Assembly (NCBI GenBank): GCA_029562645.1
Contig: JAKQUI010000077.1
Coordinates: 248,001-312,000 of the forward strand
DNA: 64,000 bases
From: Spirochaetota bacterium
GTDB taxonomy: Bacteria > Spirochaetota > UBA4802 > JAKQUI01
Direction: 5' to 3'
Position numbers and translations under genes: made by a program. Shown here piece after piece: positions 35,744-44,684 of the stretch. Each line of letters opens with the position of its first letter. Positions within the stretch are counted from its first letter, which is position 1. The notes beneath the pieces are model-generated. The model was not told where the DNA came from, searched no databases, and was given only the letters and a program-made list of their open reading frames with translations.

Positions 35744-36778
35744 ATGAAATCATACACACACAGTACCGGGACCTATATCGGCAAGGGCGGCGTGGAGATA
35801 TTCTATCAGTGTTGGACGGTCGAGCGGCCCCGCGCGGTGGTGGTCATCGCCCACGGCGTTGGTGAGCACTCGGGCCGATACGGCCACATCATCAACGCCA
35901 TGAGCGGCGCGGGCGTGAGCTTCTACGCCATCGACCATCGCGGGCACGGAAAATCCGGCGGCAAGATGGGCCATGTCGAGAGCTTCATGGAATATGTCTA
36001 CGACCTCAAGCTCTTCATGAACTTCGTGAAGGAGGACGGGAAGAACGCCCCGCTGTTTATGCTGGGGCACAGCATGGGCGGGGTGATCGCCCTCAAGTAC
36101 GCGCTCACCTACCCCGAGGACATCGACGCGCTCATCGCGTCGTCGGCCGGCATGATCCCCGCCGTCGAGATCCCCAAGTGGAAGGAGTCGCTGGGGCTGT
36201 TCTTCTCCAAGCACCTGCCCGGATTCACCATGCCCAGCGGGCTGCCCTCGACCTTCATCTCGCACGACATGGAGATCGTGCGCGCCTACGACAACGATCC
36301 CCTGGTGCACGACAAGGTCTCGGCGCGCTGGTACACCGAGTTCCTCGGAACCGGCCAGGAATGCCTGGCGCGCGCGTCGGAGCTTCGCATGCCGCTTCTG
36401 GTGTTCCATGGCACGGGCGACCAGATCGTCGATTTCAAGGGTTCGGACCGGCTCTTCCAGGCGGCGTCCTCCAAGGACAAGTCGCTGCACCTCTTCGAGG
36501 GGCTCTATCACGAAACGATGAACGAAACGCCAGCCGAGCGCGCGAAGGTGCTGGACGTGGTCTCGAAGTGGATCATGGCCCATTGCACGAAGGGCGCGTA
36601 CGCCGCGGCGAAGAAAAAACCCGCGACGGTGAAGCCCGTCGCCAAAAAGAAGGGCCCGGCGAAAAAGGCCGCTTCGAAGAAATCCCCGGCGAAAATGAAG
36701 CCGGCACAAAGAAAACCCGCCGCAAAGAAGGCCTCGGTGAAAAAGAAGCCAGCGAAGAAGTCCGGAAAGAGAAAATAG
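35744..36778 (+). CDS. Monoacylglycerol-lipase-like hydrolase with Lys-rich histone-H1-like tail
   Basis: A 344-residue alpha/beta hydrolase from the ATG at 35744, 11 bases after GGAGG; ATG 35735 is too close to that site. The serine lies in GHSMGG, the aspartate in HGTGDQIVD and the histidine in LYHETMNE, as in bacterial monoacylglycerol lipases. The oxyanion region is AHGVGEHSGRY. After residue ~285 comes a ~55-residue tail rich in Lys, Ala and Pro with repeated KKPA-like words, resembling histone H1 or bacterial Hc1/HU-tail sequences. This may bind nucleic acid or acidic polymers. Promoter-like TTGCGC and TATCAT lie at 35670 and 35694, 18 bases apart. Confidence 0.85.
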   Translation: MKSYTHSTGTYIGKGGVEIFYQCWTVERPRAVVVIAHGVGEHSGRYGHIINAMSGAGVSFYAIDHRGHGKSGGKMGHVESFMEYVYDLKLFMNFVKEDGKNAPLFMLGHSMGGVIALKYALTYPEDIDALIASSAGMIPAVEIPKWKESLGLFFSKHLPGFTMPSGLPSTFISHDMEIVRAYDNDPLVHDKVSARWYTEFLGTGQECLARASELRMPLLVFHGTGDQIVDFKGSDRLFQAASSKDKSLHLFEGLYHETMNETPAERAKVLDVVSKWIMAHCTKGAYAAAKKKPATVKPVAKKKGPAKKAASKKSPAKMKPAQRKPAAKKASVKKKPAKKSGKRK

Positions 36779-36920
36779 CGGCCAACGCGGCGGGATCGTA
36801 CACGGGGCGGGGGAATGCATCCTCCGCCCTTCGCATGTCCGGACGCGCGTGGTGATGGCGCGTCGCCGCGCTGATCCCCATACGCATCACCGACGGCATG
36901 ACGTGAGGGGGATTTTTTTA

Positions 36921-36954
36921 TTGACAATAGTATATATCGCGATATATACTATTG
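36921..36954 (+). promoter_or_regulatory. vapBC promoter with 30-bp perfect palindrome
   Basis: A perfect palindrome at 36925-36954 has the half CAATAGTATATATCG followed by its exact complement. TTGACA (36921-36926) and TATACT (36945-36950), 18 bases apart, overlap it. This is the classic layout for repression by a VapB-VapC complex. Confidence 0.8.
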
Positions 36955-36971
36955 ATGCGGAGGTGGCGGCC

Positions 36972-37202
36972 ATGCAGACGGCAAAATTATTCATAAATGG
37001 GCGGAGCCAGGCGGTGCGATTGCCGCGGGAGTTTCAGTTCTCCGGAACGGAGGTGCTCATACATAGAGTGGGGGACGCGGTACTGCTGGTCCCGCGTGAC
37101 AAGCCGTGGGAGGTGTTCATGCACGGGCTCACCTCATTTTCCGATGATTTTCTGGATGCCGGGCGCAACCAGGGCGTTCAAAAGAAGCGGACGTCTCTGT
37201 AG
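36972..37202 (+). CDS. vapB: VapB antitoxin (AbrB/SpoVT type)
   Basis: A 76-residue protein, GGAGG 8 bases before the ATG. The N-terminus (TAKLFINGRSQAVRLPREF) is the swapped-hairpin AbrB DNA-binding fold of VapB/VagC antitoxins. The C-terminal tail (about 50-76) should bind and block the toxin. The stop codon shares its last base with the GTG of vapC. It is likely self-repressing through the palindrome at 36925-36954. Confidence 0.9.
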   Translation: MQTAKLFINGRSQAVRLPREFQFSGTEVLIHRVGDAVLLVPRDKPWEVFMHGLTSFSDDFLDAGRNQGVQKKRTSL

Positions 37203-37618
37203 TGTGCCTGCTCGATACCGATATCTGCATTTATATTATCCGGAAGCGGCCTCCCGAGGTGCTTCGCGCCCTGAAGAGGAACTATCGGGCGGGGTTGCAT
37301 GTTTCATCGATTTCTGTCGCAGAGCTTGAGTATGGGGTGGAAAAGAGCGCATTCCCGGAGAAGAACCGGGTGGCGCTCGTGGAGTTCCTTTCGCTGTTCG
37401 ACATCGTGGCATTCACCGATGCCGATGCCGCGGCATACGGGACAATCAGGACGGCGCTGGAGAAGAACGGTTCGCCCATCGGCCCCCTGGACCTTCTGAT
37501 CGCCGCACAGGCGCTGTCCCGGAATTATACGCTTGTTACCAACAATACGCGCGAGTTCGCGCGAATCGAGACATTGAAAATCGACAACTGGGCCGCGTCA
37601 CCGGCCGAGGGAAAATAA
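37202..37618 (+). CDS. vapC: VapC toxin, PIN-domain ribonuclease
   Basis: A 138-residue PIN protein starting at GTG 37202. Active-site acids appear at LLDTD, in SVAELEYG, near TDADAAAYG and in GPLDLLIAA, with NNTREF at the end. VapC toxins cut tRNA or rRNA when free of VapB. The arrangement with vapB is complete, so the module is probably functional. It ends at a bidirectional terminator facing flaB. Confidence 0.9.
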   Translation: MCLLDTDICIYIIRKRPPEVLRALKRNYRAGLHVSSISVAELEYGVEKSAFPEKNRVALVEFLSLFDIVAFTDADAAAYGTIRTALEKNGSPIGPLDLLIAAQALSRNYTLVTNNTREFARIETLKIDNWAASPAEGK

Positions 37619-37648
37619 AAAACGCCGGGTGGGAAAGCCCGGCGTTTT
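37619..37648. terminator. Bidirectional rho-independent terminator
   Basis: AAAACGCCGGG and CCCGGCGTTTT form a perfect 11-bp stem with an 8-base loop between convergent vapC and flaB. A- and T-runs on both sides make it work in both directions. Confidence 0.85.
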
Positions 37649-37675
37649 GAATGATACTGCGATGTTGGCCCAATC

Positions 37676-38524
37676 TTACTTCAAGAGTTGCAATACGGTT
37701 TGCGACTTGGTGTTCGCCTGGGCAAGCATGGCCGTGGCCGCCTGCGTCAGGATCTGGTACCGCACGAACGACGACATCTGCTCCGCCATGTCGGTGTCGC
37801 GGATGCGGCTCTCCGATGCCTGCGTGTTCTCGTAGGCGTTCATGAGGCCCTTCGCGGCGTGCTCGAGCCGGTTGAAGTAGGCGCCGAGGTCCGCGCGCTG
37901 CTTGGAGATGATGCGCAGCGCCTCGTCGGCCAAACCGATCACGGCGTTCGCCTTGCCGGGCGTCGAGAGCGAGATGAACGTGAGAACGGTGGGGTTGCGG
38001 ATCCCCAGCGCCGCCGAGGTCATGGTCTCGATGAACACGCGCTCGCGCTGGTGCATGTTGGGTCCCATGTGGAACCACATCGACGCCGTCGGGTTAAGAC
38101 GGGCGAACGACCCGGTGAGCAGCTTCATCTTGTTGAACTCCGCCTGGGACGCGATACGGTCGATTTCATCGACAAGCTCGGAGATTTCGACCTGGATCTG
38201 CTGCCGGTCCTCGGGGGTGTAGATGCCGTTGGCGGCCTGCACCGCGAGCACCCGGATCCGCTGGAGGATGTCCTGCGATTCCTGCAGGTAGCCTTCGGCG
38301 GTCTGGATCATCGACATGCCGTCCTCGGTGTTCCGCTCGGCCTGGCGCAAGCCCTGGATCTGCGAGCGCATCTTCTCGGACACGGCCAGCCCCGACGCAT
38401 CGTCGCCGGCGCGGTTGATCCGCATGCCCGAAGAGAGCTTCTCGACATCCTTGGTGATGCTCCAGTCGTGGAACTTCAAGGTGCGGTGCGCGAAGATCGC
38501 GCTGACGTTGTGGTTGATAATCAT
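37676..38524 (-). CDS. flaB: Periplasmic flagellin FlaB
   Basis: A 282-residue flagellin core protein from the ATG at 38524, with AAGGAGG upstream. It opens with [14 protein letters not shown], close to the spirochaete FlaB consensus, then the conserved D0/D1 helices ([18 protein letters not shown]). It ends with the matching C-terminal helix (AQMSSF-like segment, [11 protein letters not shown]). The central variable domain is short, as in FlaB. Several FlaB proteins form the core of periplasmic flagella in spirochaetes. No other flagellar gene is in the window. The 5' leader has a stem-loop at 38545-38564. Confidence 0.93.
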   Translation of the reverse strand: MIINHNVSAIFAHRTLKFHDWSITKDVEKLSSGMRINRAGDDASGLAVSEKMRSQIQGLRQAERNTEDGMSMIQTAEGYLQESQDILQRIRVLAVQAANGIYTPEDRQQIQVEISELVDEIDRIASQAEFNKMKLLTGSFARLNPTASMWFHMGPNMHQRERVFIETMTSAALGIRNPTVLTFISLSTPGKANAVIGLADEALRIISKQRADLGAYFNRLEHAAKGLMNAYENTQASESRIRDTDMAEQMSSFVRYQILTQAATAMLAQANTKSQTVLQLLK

Positions 38525-38817
38525 GTTTCCTCCTTGAAATTTTTCGCTATCGTCCTTGATAGCGGGATGATTCCTTTTTTTACATTCCCGCCTGGGTTGA
38601 CGGAGATATAAAAATTCGTTCACTCAATGCTTCGACATATCGGCGATTTTCCGTAACAGCGAATATCTCCAATAAATCGTAAATAAATACGATTATTCGT
38701 AAATACGGAGTTATTTCATGCATATTTGGTTCTTGTCATTTTTTTGTTGATGGCGGGACACGGCACGATGCCGCTTCCGGCGCGAGATGGCCGCCGTTCG
38801 CACTACACAAAAAAATT
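38525..38817. other. flaB leader and AT-rich intergenic region
   Basis: About 290 bases without a gene between divergent flaB and the PhoH-like gene. The minus strand holds GCCGATAT (38637-38644), matching a sigma-28 -10 element, but no TAAA-type -35 is at the right distance, so the flagellar promoter is only suggested. Several AT-rich stretches follow. Confidence 0.4.
38545..38564 (-). promoter_or_regulatory. Stem-loop in flaB 5' leader
   Basis: CGCTATC and GATAGCG form a perfect 7-bp stem with a 6-base loop reading AAGGAC on the flaB strand, just upstream of the ribosome site. It may affect translation or mRNA stability. Confidence 0.5.
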
Positions 38818-40203
38818 ATGTCACATATATTTTCCTTGATTTGTATCGCGTACGATGCCATCATGCGTGCCGTGGACACGCTCCCCGACGAAAACAAGAT
38901 ATTCGTCATCGACACCAACGTGGTGCTCTACGACTACCGGAGCATCTACTCGTTCCAGGAGCACACCGTGATCGTCCCGATCACGCTGCTCGAGGAGATC
39001 GACCGCTTCAAGCGCGGAAACGAGATCATCAACTACAACGCGCGCGAGTTCACCCGCGAGCTCGACGCGCTCATCGGCGATCGTCTGCCCGGCGAGGGCG
39101 TGCCGCTGCCGTCCGGGGGCATGCTCGCCGTGAGCACCGACATCAGGAAGGACGAGAAGCTCGGAAGCGTCTTCTGGGAGGACAGCCCCGACCACCGGAT
39201 CCTCGCGCTGGCCTACAACCTGTCGGTGCGCCATGGCGGCGATCGCGTCTTCCTGGTCTCCAAGGACATCAATCTGCGCATGAAGGCCAAGAGCGTGGGC
39301 GTCCACGCCGAGGACTACGAGACCGGAAAGATCAAGGACATCGACGAGCTCTACACCGGCAAGAGCCTCGTCGAGAACATGTCGGGGGAGTTCATCGACC
39401 GGCTGTACCGCGAGGGCGCCGTGGTGATCGACGCGCTCGACCGCGATATCGCCCCGCACCCGAACCAGTACTTCATCATGCGCAACGGCACGCGCAGCGC
39501 CCTCACGACGTATCAAAAAGAAGAGAAGGCCCTGCGCATCGTGGAGAAAAAACGCGCCTACGGCATCACGCCGCGCAACGCCGAGCAGACCTTCTCGCTG
39601 GACGCGCTCATGAACCCGGCGATCAGCCTGGTGACGCTCTCCGGCAAGGCGGGCACGGGGAAGACGCTCATGGCGCTCGCGGCGGCGCTGGAGCGGCGGA
39701 AGGAGTACAAGCAGATCCTCCTCGCGCGCCCGGTGATCCCGCTCTCGAACCGCGACATCGGCTACCTCCCCGGCGACATCGCGGAGAAGATCGATCCGTA
39801 CATGCAGCCGCTCTACGACAATCTCTCGGTGATCAAAAACCAGTTCAGCGAGGAATCGCCCGACTTCAAGCGCATCGCCGAGATGGTGACCAACGGCAAG
39901 CTGCACATCATGGCGCTCGCTTACATCCGCGGACGCAGCCTCTCGAAGGTGTACTTCATCGTGGACGAGGCGCAGAACCTCACGCCGCACGAGGTGAAGA
40001 CGATCATCACGCGCGCCGGGGAGGGGACCAAGATCGTCTTCACCGGCGACCCGCACCAGATCGACACGCCCTACCTCGACTCGCGCTCCAACGGGCTCAC
40101 CTATCTCATCGACAAGATGAAGGGGCAGGACATCTACGCGCACGTGACGCTCGAGAAGGGCGAGCGCTCGCACCTGGCGGAGCTGGCGTCGGACCTGTTG
40201 TAG
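38818..40203 (+). CDS. PIN-PhoH (PhoH2-type) ATPase/ribonuclease
   Basis: A 461-residue protein if ATG 38818 is used; ATG 38863 gives 446 residues and fits family starts better, but neither has a good ribosome site. The N-terminal PIN domain (IFVIDTNVVLYD; later EDSPDHRILALA) is joined to a C-terminal PhoH ATPase with Walker A SGKAGTGKT and Walker B FIVDEAQNL. PhoH2 proteins act as RNA helicases coupled to a PIN ribonuclease. No upstream antitoxin-like gene is present. It is divergent from flaB. Confidence 0.88.
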   Translation: MSHIFSLICIAYDAIMRAVDTLPDENKIFVIDTNVVLYDYRSIYSFQEHTVIVPITLLEEIDRFKRGNEIINYNAREFTRELDALIGDRLPGEGVPLPSGGMLAVSTDIRKDEKLGSVFWEDSPDHRILALAYNLSVRHGGDRVFLVSKDINLRMKAKSVGVHAEDYETGKIKDIDELYTGKSLVENMSGEFIDRLYREGAVVIDALDRDIAPHPNQYFIMRNGTRSALTTYQKEEKALRIVEKKRAYGITPRNAEQTFSLDALMNPAISLVTLSGKAGTGKTLMALAAALERRKEYKQILLARPVIPLSNRDIGYLPGDIAEKIDPYMQPLYDNLSVIKNQFSEESPDFKRIAEMVTNGKLHIMALAYIRGRSLSKVYFIVDEAQNLTPHEVKTIITRAGEGTKIVFTGDPHQIDTPYLDSRSNGLTYLIDKMKGQDIYAHVTLEKGERSHLAELASDLL

Positions 40204-40425
40204 GATTAATCCGTCATCAGTGAAAAAGTTTTTCCTCTGTCTCTTCACGTGAGCATCTCAAGGTCATGAGAGAGAAGGCCGTGGCCTCCTGTGACGAGTA
40301 AAAACGCGACTGTGACATGCTCGATGTGAAATTCATCGAAAAGAAGATGACGGAACGCACGGATTGATGTGCATGAATCCTCATATCGGACTGCGATTGC
40401 GTCCGTGCGTGCTATGGCGTTCCAG

Positions 40426-41238
40426 TCAGAACCGCCGGGAGAATCCGACGCTCACGCCGTCCGGCCGGGCGTGTGCGCGCTCCAGCGGCCAGTCGGCGGC
40501 ATATCGCGGGAGCAGGTCGACGCCGACCGCCGAATCGTCGAGGATCCGTGACGCGAGACCGTGCCGAGTGTTGTGATTGTCGATCCGGTTGTACGAATAG
40601 ATCATGTCGATGATCGTAAACCCGACCCAGGCGCCCAGCGACGCAAAGCCGATGCGTTCGCCCGTGCCGGTCGGTCCGATGAACGAATACACGACGCCGG
40701 CGGCGCCGGCCGTTTTAAACGCGCATAAGCCCAGGCCCCACCAGGTGAAGCCCGCATTCCAGCTGCCGCTCCAGACCGGCGCGAGCGAGGCGATCGTCGC
40801 AACGACGGGAGAATGATACGGCCGCCCACCGGCGTCCGAAACGTCGATTTTCCTCTTCGAGAGCGTTTCAACGTCGCTCTTGCGTATCCAGGTCTCCACG
40901 GGGGAATTCAGGTCCGTTCGGCAGGTGTAGGATTCGCTGTTCTCGTCGACGATATGCGCCTCGATCGTCGTGCCATCGGTCTTGTAGATGTACCGCTTCT
41001 GTTTGTAATTGTCATGATAGAGCGTCCGCAGGACCTCGGCCCGGGGGATGGTCGTGCGCGTTCCGCCGGGCAGGAGCAGGTCAATGCTCCGGTCCGATTC
41101 CGCGGCGATCTTCCCTTCCAGAATCCTCCCGTTTTTTAGAAAGACCGATTCCGCATGCGCGGAGCCGTGCGCGATCGCCGTGATGAGCGCGCATGCGATC
41201 GCGATCGTGATCCCTGCTCGTACTGATGCCGTGTTCAT
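40426..41238 (-). CDS. Secreted SH3-like envelope protein
   Basis: A 270-residue protein with a signal peptide ending near AHAES. The mature part begins with a small strand-rich unit (SVFLKNGRILEGKIAAES...TTIPRAEV), and a second similar unit follows (YIYKTDGTTIEAHIVDENSE), like paired SH3/Sm-type barrels. The C-terminal ~120 residues include two or three hydrophobic glycine-rich segments. Similar proteins occur in spirochaetes without a known role. It is 19 bases downstream of the FecR-domain gene in the same direction, a likely operon. Confidence 0.65.
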   Translation of the reverse strand: MNTASVRAGITIAIACALITAIAHGSAHAESVFLKNGRILEGKIAAESDRSIDLLLPGGTRTTIPRAEVLRTLYHDNYKQKRYIYKTDGTTIEAHIVDENSESYTCRTDLNSPVETWIRKSDVETLSKRKIDVSDAGGRPYHSPVVATIASLAPVWSGSWNAGFTWWGLGLCAFKTAGAAGVVYSFIGPTGTGERIGFASLGAWVGFTIIDMIYSYNRIDNHNTRHGLASRILDDSAVGVDLLPRYAADWPLERAHARPDGVSVGFSRRF

Positions 41239-41257
41239 ATTCGATTGACCACCCTGC

Positions 41258-42271
41258 TTACTTGATTACCTTCACCGCCTGCACATCGGCCTTCGGCGCG
41301 GAAACGATCCCGCCCGGCGTAAGGATCGCATAGGTTTCGCCGCGGCTGATGATCGCTCCCCGGATGACGCGCCCGGAATACAGCGAGACCTCGTCAATGC
41401 GCTCGAACGCCTCCCTGATCTGCTCCATCGTTCTGGACGACTGCCCCATCAGCTTCCTGATCTTCTCCGCCCTGGGTCCCGCGTCCGTGCGTCCGGGCTC
41501 CCCGGTCTTTTTCTCGAGCTCCGACTCGATGCGAAGGATCTCGCGCTGAATTGTTGCAAGCTCATCGGCCGATGCCGTCGCGATGCCCGGCGCAATCCCG
41601 ATCCGGGATACTTTTCCCGTTGTGAGAACTTCGTCCGCGCCCATCGGGCGTAGCTCGATCGTGACATCCCCGCGCCCCGCTGCGGCCGCCGTGGATTCTA
41701 TGACGGCGGTGGTGCCCGCGCCGACGATCGTTTCCGTGAACGGTTTGACCGCGATGCCCGGATTGGCCGCCACCGATACCGACCCTTCTCCGACGGAGAC
41801 GAGATCGATCGATCCCCGCGTCGAGACGGTGAATATCGTTCCGCGTACGCTTGCGGTGATCGTGTTCGTCGCGACGGAATACGACGAGCCCGGGTCGAGT
41901 TTCACAAGCTTCGAGGTGATCGCGCCCGCGCGAAGGATGATCCGCGACGCGGCGTTGGTGAATAAACCCCGGATCGCAACCGTCGTGTTCTCCTGGATCC
42001 GAAGGACGCCTTTGTCGCCGACCTGGATGACGATGAACGATGAGGCGCGCGTGATGAGCGTATCCCCGTCGCGGACGATGTCGCCCAGGGCGAGCCCCGC
42101 CGGCGCGGCGCCGTTTCGTTGAATTGTTGAGGAGCCGACGAGACAGACGACCCGCGCCGGGGCGATCGCGTTCGCGGCGTCTTTTTTTCCGCAGTGCGCA
42201 AGCGGCGCAACGCAGACGGCAAACGCCATTGCGCGCACCAGCAGTCCCGTCAGCGTATGGTTTCTTTTCAT
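41258..42271 (-). CDS. FecR-domain lipoprotein
   Basis: A 337-residue protein from the ATG at 42271. A hydrophobic signal ends in LAHC, a lipobox-like cleavage site. The mature part has a FecR-type beta-helix core (~50-185) with VVCLVGSSTIQRNG, LRIQENTTVAIRG and SVRGTIFTVSTRG. A coiled-coil-like helix (~230-285) and a short strand-rich C-terminus (VIRGAIISRGETYAILTPGG) follow. That C-terminus resembles the SH3-like unit of the next gene. Relatives are envelope proteins that often bind sugars or partners. Function unknown. Confidence 0.75.
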   Translation of the reverse strand: MKRNHTLTGLLVRAMAFAVCVAPLAHCGKKDAANAIAPARVVCLVGSSTIQRNGAAPAGLALGDIVRDGDTLITRASSFIVIQVGDKGVLRIQENTTVAIRGLFTNAASRIILRAGAITSKLVKLDPGSSYSVATNTITASVRGTIFTVSTRGSIDLVSVGEGSVSVAANPGIAVKPFTETIVGAGTTAVIESTAAAAGRGDVTIELRPMGADEVLTTGKVSRIGIAPGIATASADELATIQREILRIESELEKKTGEPGRTDAGPRAEKIRKLMGQSSRTMEQIREAFERIDEVSLYSGRVIRGAIISRGETYAILTPGGIVSAPKADVQAVKVIK

Positions 42272-42542
42272 GTGATACACGCTCCGTATGAAAAAATAAT
42301 TTCCTCATTCCCGGCCTATTTCGATATGCATACGTGCCGTGGCGCCGGTGCGTTCCCGAAAAGAACGATCAGGTCTGCGGGTGGTTGCGTGTCAATGTCG
42401 AAAGACGGTATGGGGAATGAACGACATGATTACGGGAATGAAGGCGATAGCGGGCTTTTCGATTGTACATCACTCAACGGATTTCTGCGCTGGACAAGTA
42501 GGTAAGGATACGAGGTGTTCCATGCAACGCTGTACAGCGTAC

Positions 42543-44498
42543 TCATGCGAGGTCCTGGACCGAATAAATGAGCAGGGGGCGTTCCCTTCCCTTAACCTTG
42601 ACCCTTCCGATCGTCTCGATGCGAAAACCGGCCGGGTTTTCCAGGGCGTCGCGCACCTCCTGGCTGATGATGATATCGGCCGGCAGCTTCTTCGTAAGGC
42701 CTTCCAGGCGGGAGGCGACGTTCACGGCGTCGGAGATGACGGTGGTATCGATGCGGTGCTCCTCGCCCACGGTGCCCAGCATCAGCGGCCCGTAGTGAAT
42801 GCCGATCCCGGATCGGAGCTCCACCGGCAGCGGGAGGATGTGTTCGCGCGAGAGGATCCGAACCTGTTCCTTCATGCAGAGGGCTGCCCGCAGGGCATTG
42901 TCCGGGCTTCCCGGAAAGAGCGCCATGATGGCGTCGCCGATGTACTTGTCGATGAAGCCGTGGTGCTCCCGGATGACGGGGCCCACGCGGGACAGATAGG
43001 CGTTAATGAAATCGATATTCTCCCTGGGCGACAGTCGCTCCGAGATCGCCGTAAAGGAGCGAATGTCAGAAAACAACACGCACATCCGCTCGATCGTCTG
43101 GTCCCCCAGTTCGACGTGTATAATGCTGTCCCGGTGGAGAAAGCTGAGAAATTCGCTGGGAACGAAACGCGAGATGGATTCGGTATACTGTTTTTGCAGC
43201 GCCAGGCTCTGGTTCTGCTCCTCGATGAGGTTGCGCTGTGCCAGTATCTTCTCCTCCCCCAGAATGTTCATCCGGTCTCCCAGCGCCAGCGAGAGCAACA
43301 CGGCCTCGATGGCCGATCCGATCTGCATCCCGTATTCGCTGATGATGCTGGTCGGCAGCAGGGCGAAGCGCGACAGGGCCCAGACCACGACGAACGCCAG
43401 GTAGACCGACCAGGCCAGCAGATAGAAGCGGGCCTGCCGAAAGCCCGATCGGTAGGCGATAAAACCGGACAGCCACAATAACACGGGAAAGGGGATGAGG
43501 GTCATTGTCCCGATCCGCGCCGGGATGGAATAGGGGAGGAAGAAAGACGTGAGCATCTGTACTCCTCCGGGTATGATGAAAAAGAGCAGGGCCTTGTCAA
43601 GTCGGGGCGCGGTGCGGCCCGTCTCGAGGAAATATTTTGCGAACAGAACGGTCCAGATGATGGACTGGCCGCCGAAGAAATTAAGTGCGATGTTGTTCCA
43701 AATCGGGCTGTGCGGCCAGAGGTATTCCATGGAAAGCCCATGAAACGACATCTGGAACAATCCGTGCGTGATGACGAACATGATGTAGAAGATGTAATTC
43801 TTGTCGCGCACCTTGATGAATATGAGGAGGTTGTACAGGCTGATGACCAGGAGGATGCCGAAGTACAGACCGTATACTAATTTTTCCCGCGCGCGGATGT
43901 CGTGGAAACGCCCTTCTTCCATGACGGAAAAAATACAGTTGAACGCGCTTTCCGTGGAAATCCTCACGAAAAAAGTGATTTCATTCCTGTCGTCGAAGTG
44001 GAGGGGAACGGTGAAGGTGTTGTCCAAAATGGGACGGTTGTGGAAGGGGAGCATGTCGCCGGTGTGGTATATCAGGTCAAGTGTTCCGTCCCGTGGCGCA
44101 TACAGTCGCACGTCGTCGAAGAGGGGATAGCGGATGGAAAATACCCATTTCCGCTCGGGCCGTGTGTTTTTCACGCGAAAGGCGAACCAATAGGCCGATG
44201 TGGAAAAGCCGAAATTGGGCGTATGCCGTGGGGATTCCTTCCACGGGCTCCCTGGTTTCGTAACATCGTCTATGGTGAGCATTTTCGTCGGGTCTTCACG
44301 ATACAGCATGTTCCCGGCCGCCTCGTATTCCGCGTGCGTATCGGAAAGTTCAATGGCCGGAGGTACGGGATTTCCATGCGCGATGGAGTGTGCGTAGAGC
44401 GCGAACAGCAGTGCGGCGGAAAGGAGTCGTACGGCACGCGCCCATCGACGGTATACGGCGATCTGTAAGACCATATCAATTGGTGGCATCGGAGTCAT
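42543..44498 (-). CDS. 7TM-DISM receptor adenylate cyclase
   Basis: A 651-residue protein from ATG 44498; GTG 44510 or ATG 44489 are also possible. A signal anchor leads to a periplasmic 7TMR-DISMED2 domain (~45-195), then seven membrane helices (~205-400). A coiled linker precedes a class III cyclase domain (~460-640). Metal aspartates lie in LFSDIRSFT and YIGDAIMALF, and the adenine-contacting lysine (FIDKYIGD) and aspartate (ISDAVNVASRLE) favour ATP over GTP. It should make cAMP in response to an extracytoplasmic ligand, perhaps a carbohydrate. Confidence 0.9.
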   Translation of the reverse strand: MTPMPPIDMVLQIAVYRRWARAVRLLSAALLFALYAHSIAHGNPVPPAIELSDTHAEYEAAGNMLYREDPTKMLTIDDVTKPGSPWKESPRHTPNFGFSTSAYWFAFRVKNTRPERKWVFSIRYPLFDDVRLYAPRDGTLDLIYHTGDMLPFHNRPILDNTFTVPLHFDDRNEITFFVRISTESAFNCIFSVMEEGRFHDIRAREKLVYGLYFGILLVISLYNLLIFIKVRDKNYIFYIMFVITHGLFQMSFHGLSMEYLWPHSPIWNNIALNFFGGQSIIWTVLFAKYFLETGRTAPRLDKALLFFIIPGGVQMLTSFFLPYSIPARIGTMTLIPFPVLLWLSGFIAYRSGFRQARFYLLAWSVYLAFVVVWALSRFALLPTSIISEYGMQIGSAIEAVLLSLALGDRMNILGEEKILAQRNLIEEQNQSLALQKQYTESISRFVPSEFLSFLHRDSIIHVELGDQTIERMCVLFSDIRSFTAISERLSPRENIDFINAYLSRVGPVIREHHGFIDKYIGDAIMALFPGSPDNALRAALCMKEQVRILSREHILPLPVELRSGIGIHYGPLMLGTVGEEHRIDTTVISDAVNVASRLEGLTKKLPADIIISQEVRDALENPAGFRIETIGRVKVKGRERPLLIYSVQDLA

Positions 44499-44684
44499 GT
44501 TCGCTGTCACAGTATGATCATGAAAAAAGATGGGGCGTCAATCAGTTTTCAAAAGACCAGCGAACCGTTTAGTAAAAGTGTACGGGAGGCCTGTTTTAAT
44601 CGTTAAATTTCTACTTGAAATAAACGATTCGCTTCTATCTGTTGCCGACCATGGCACAGTGTGCGGAAAAACGAGCGGGGCGGC

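Noticed and set aside
42339-43481. A 380-codon plus-strand open frame
   Set aside because: It is antisense to the cyclase catalytic domain and shows no recognisable motif.
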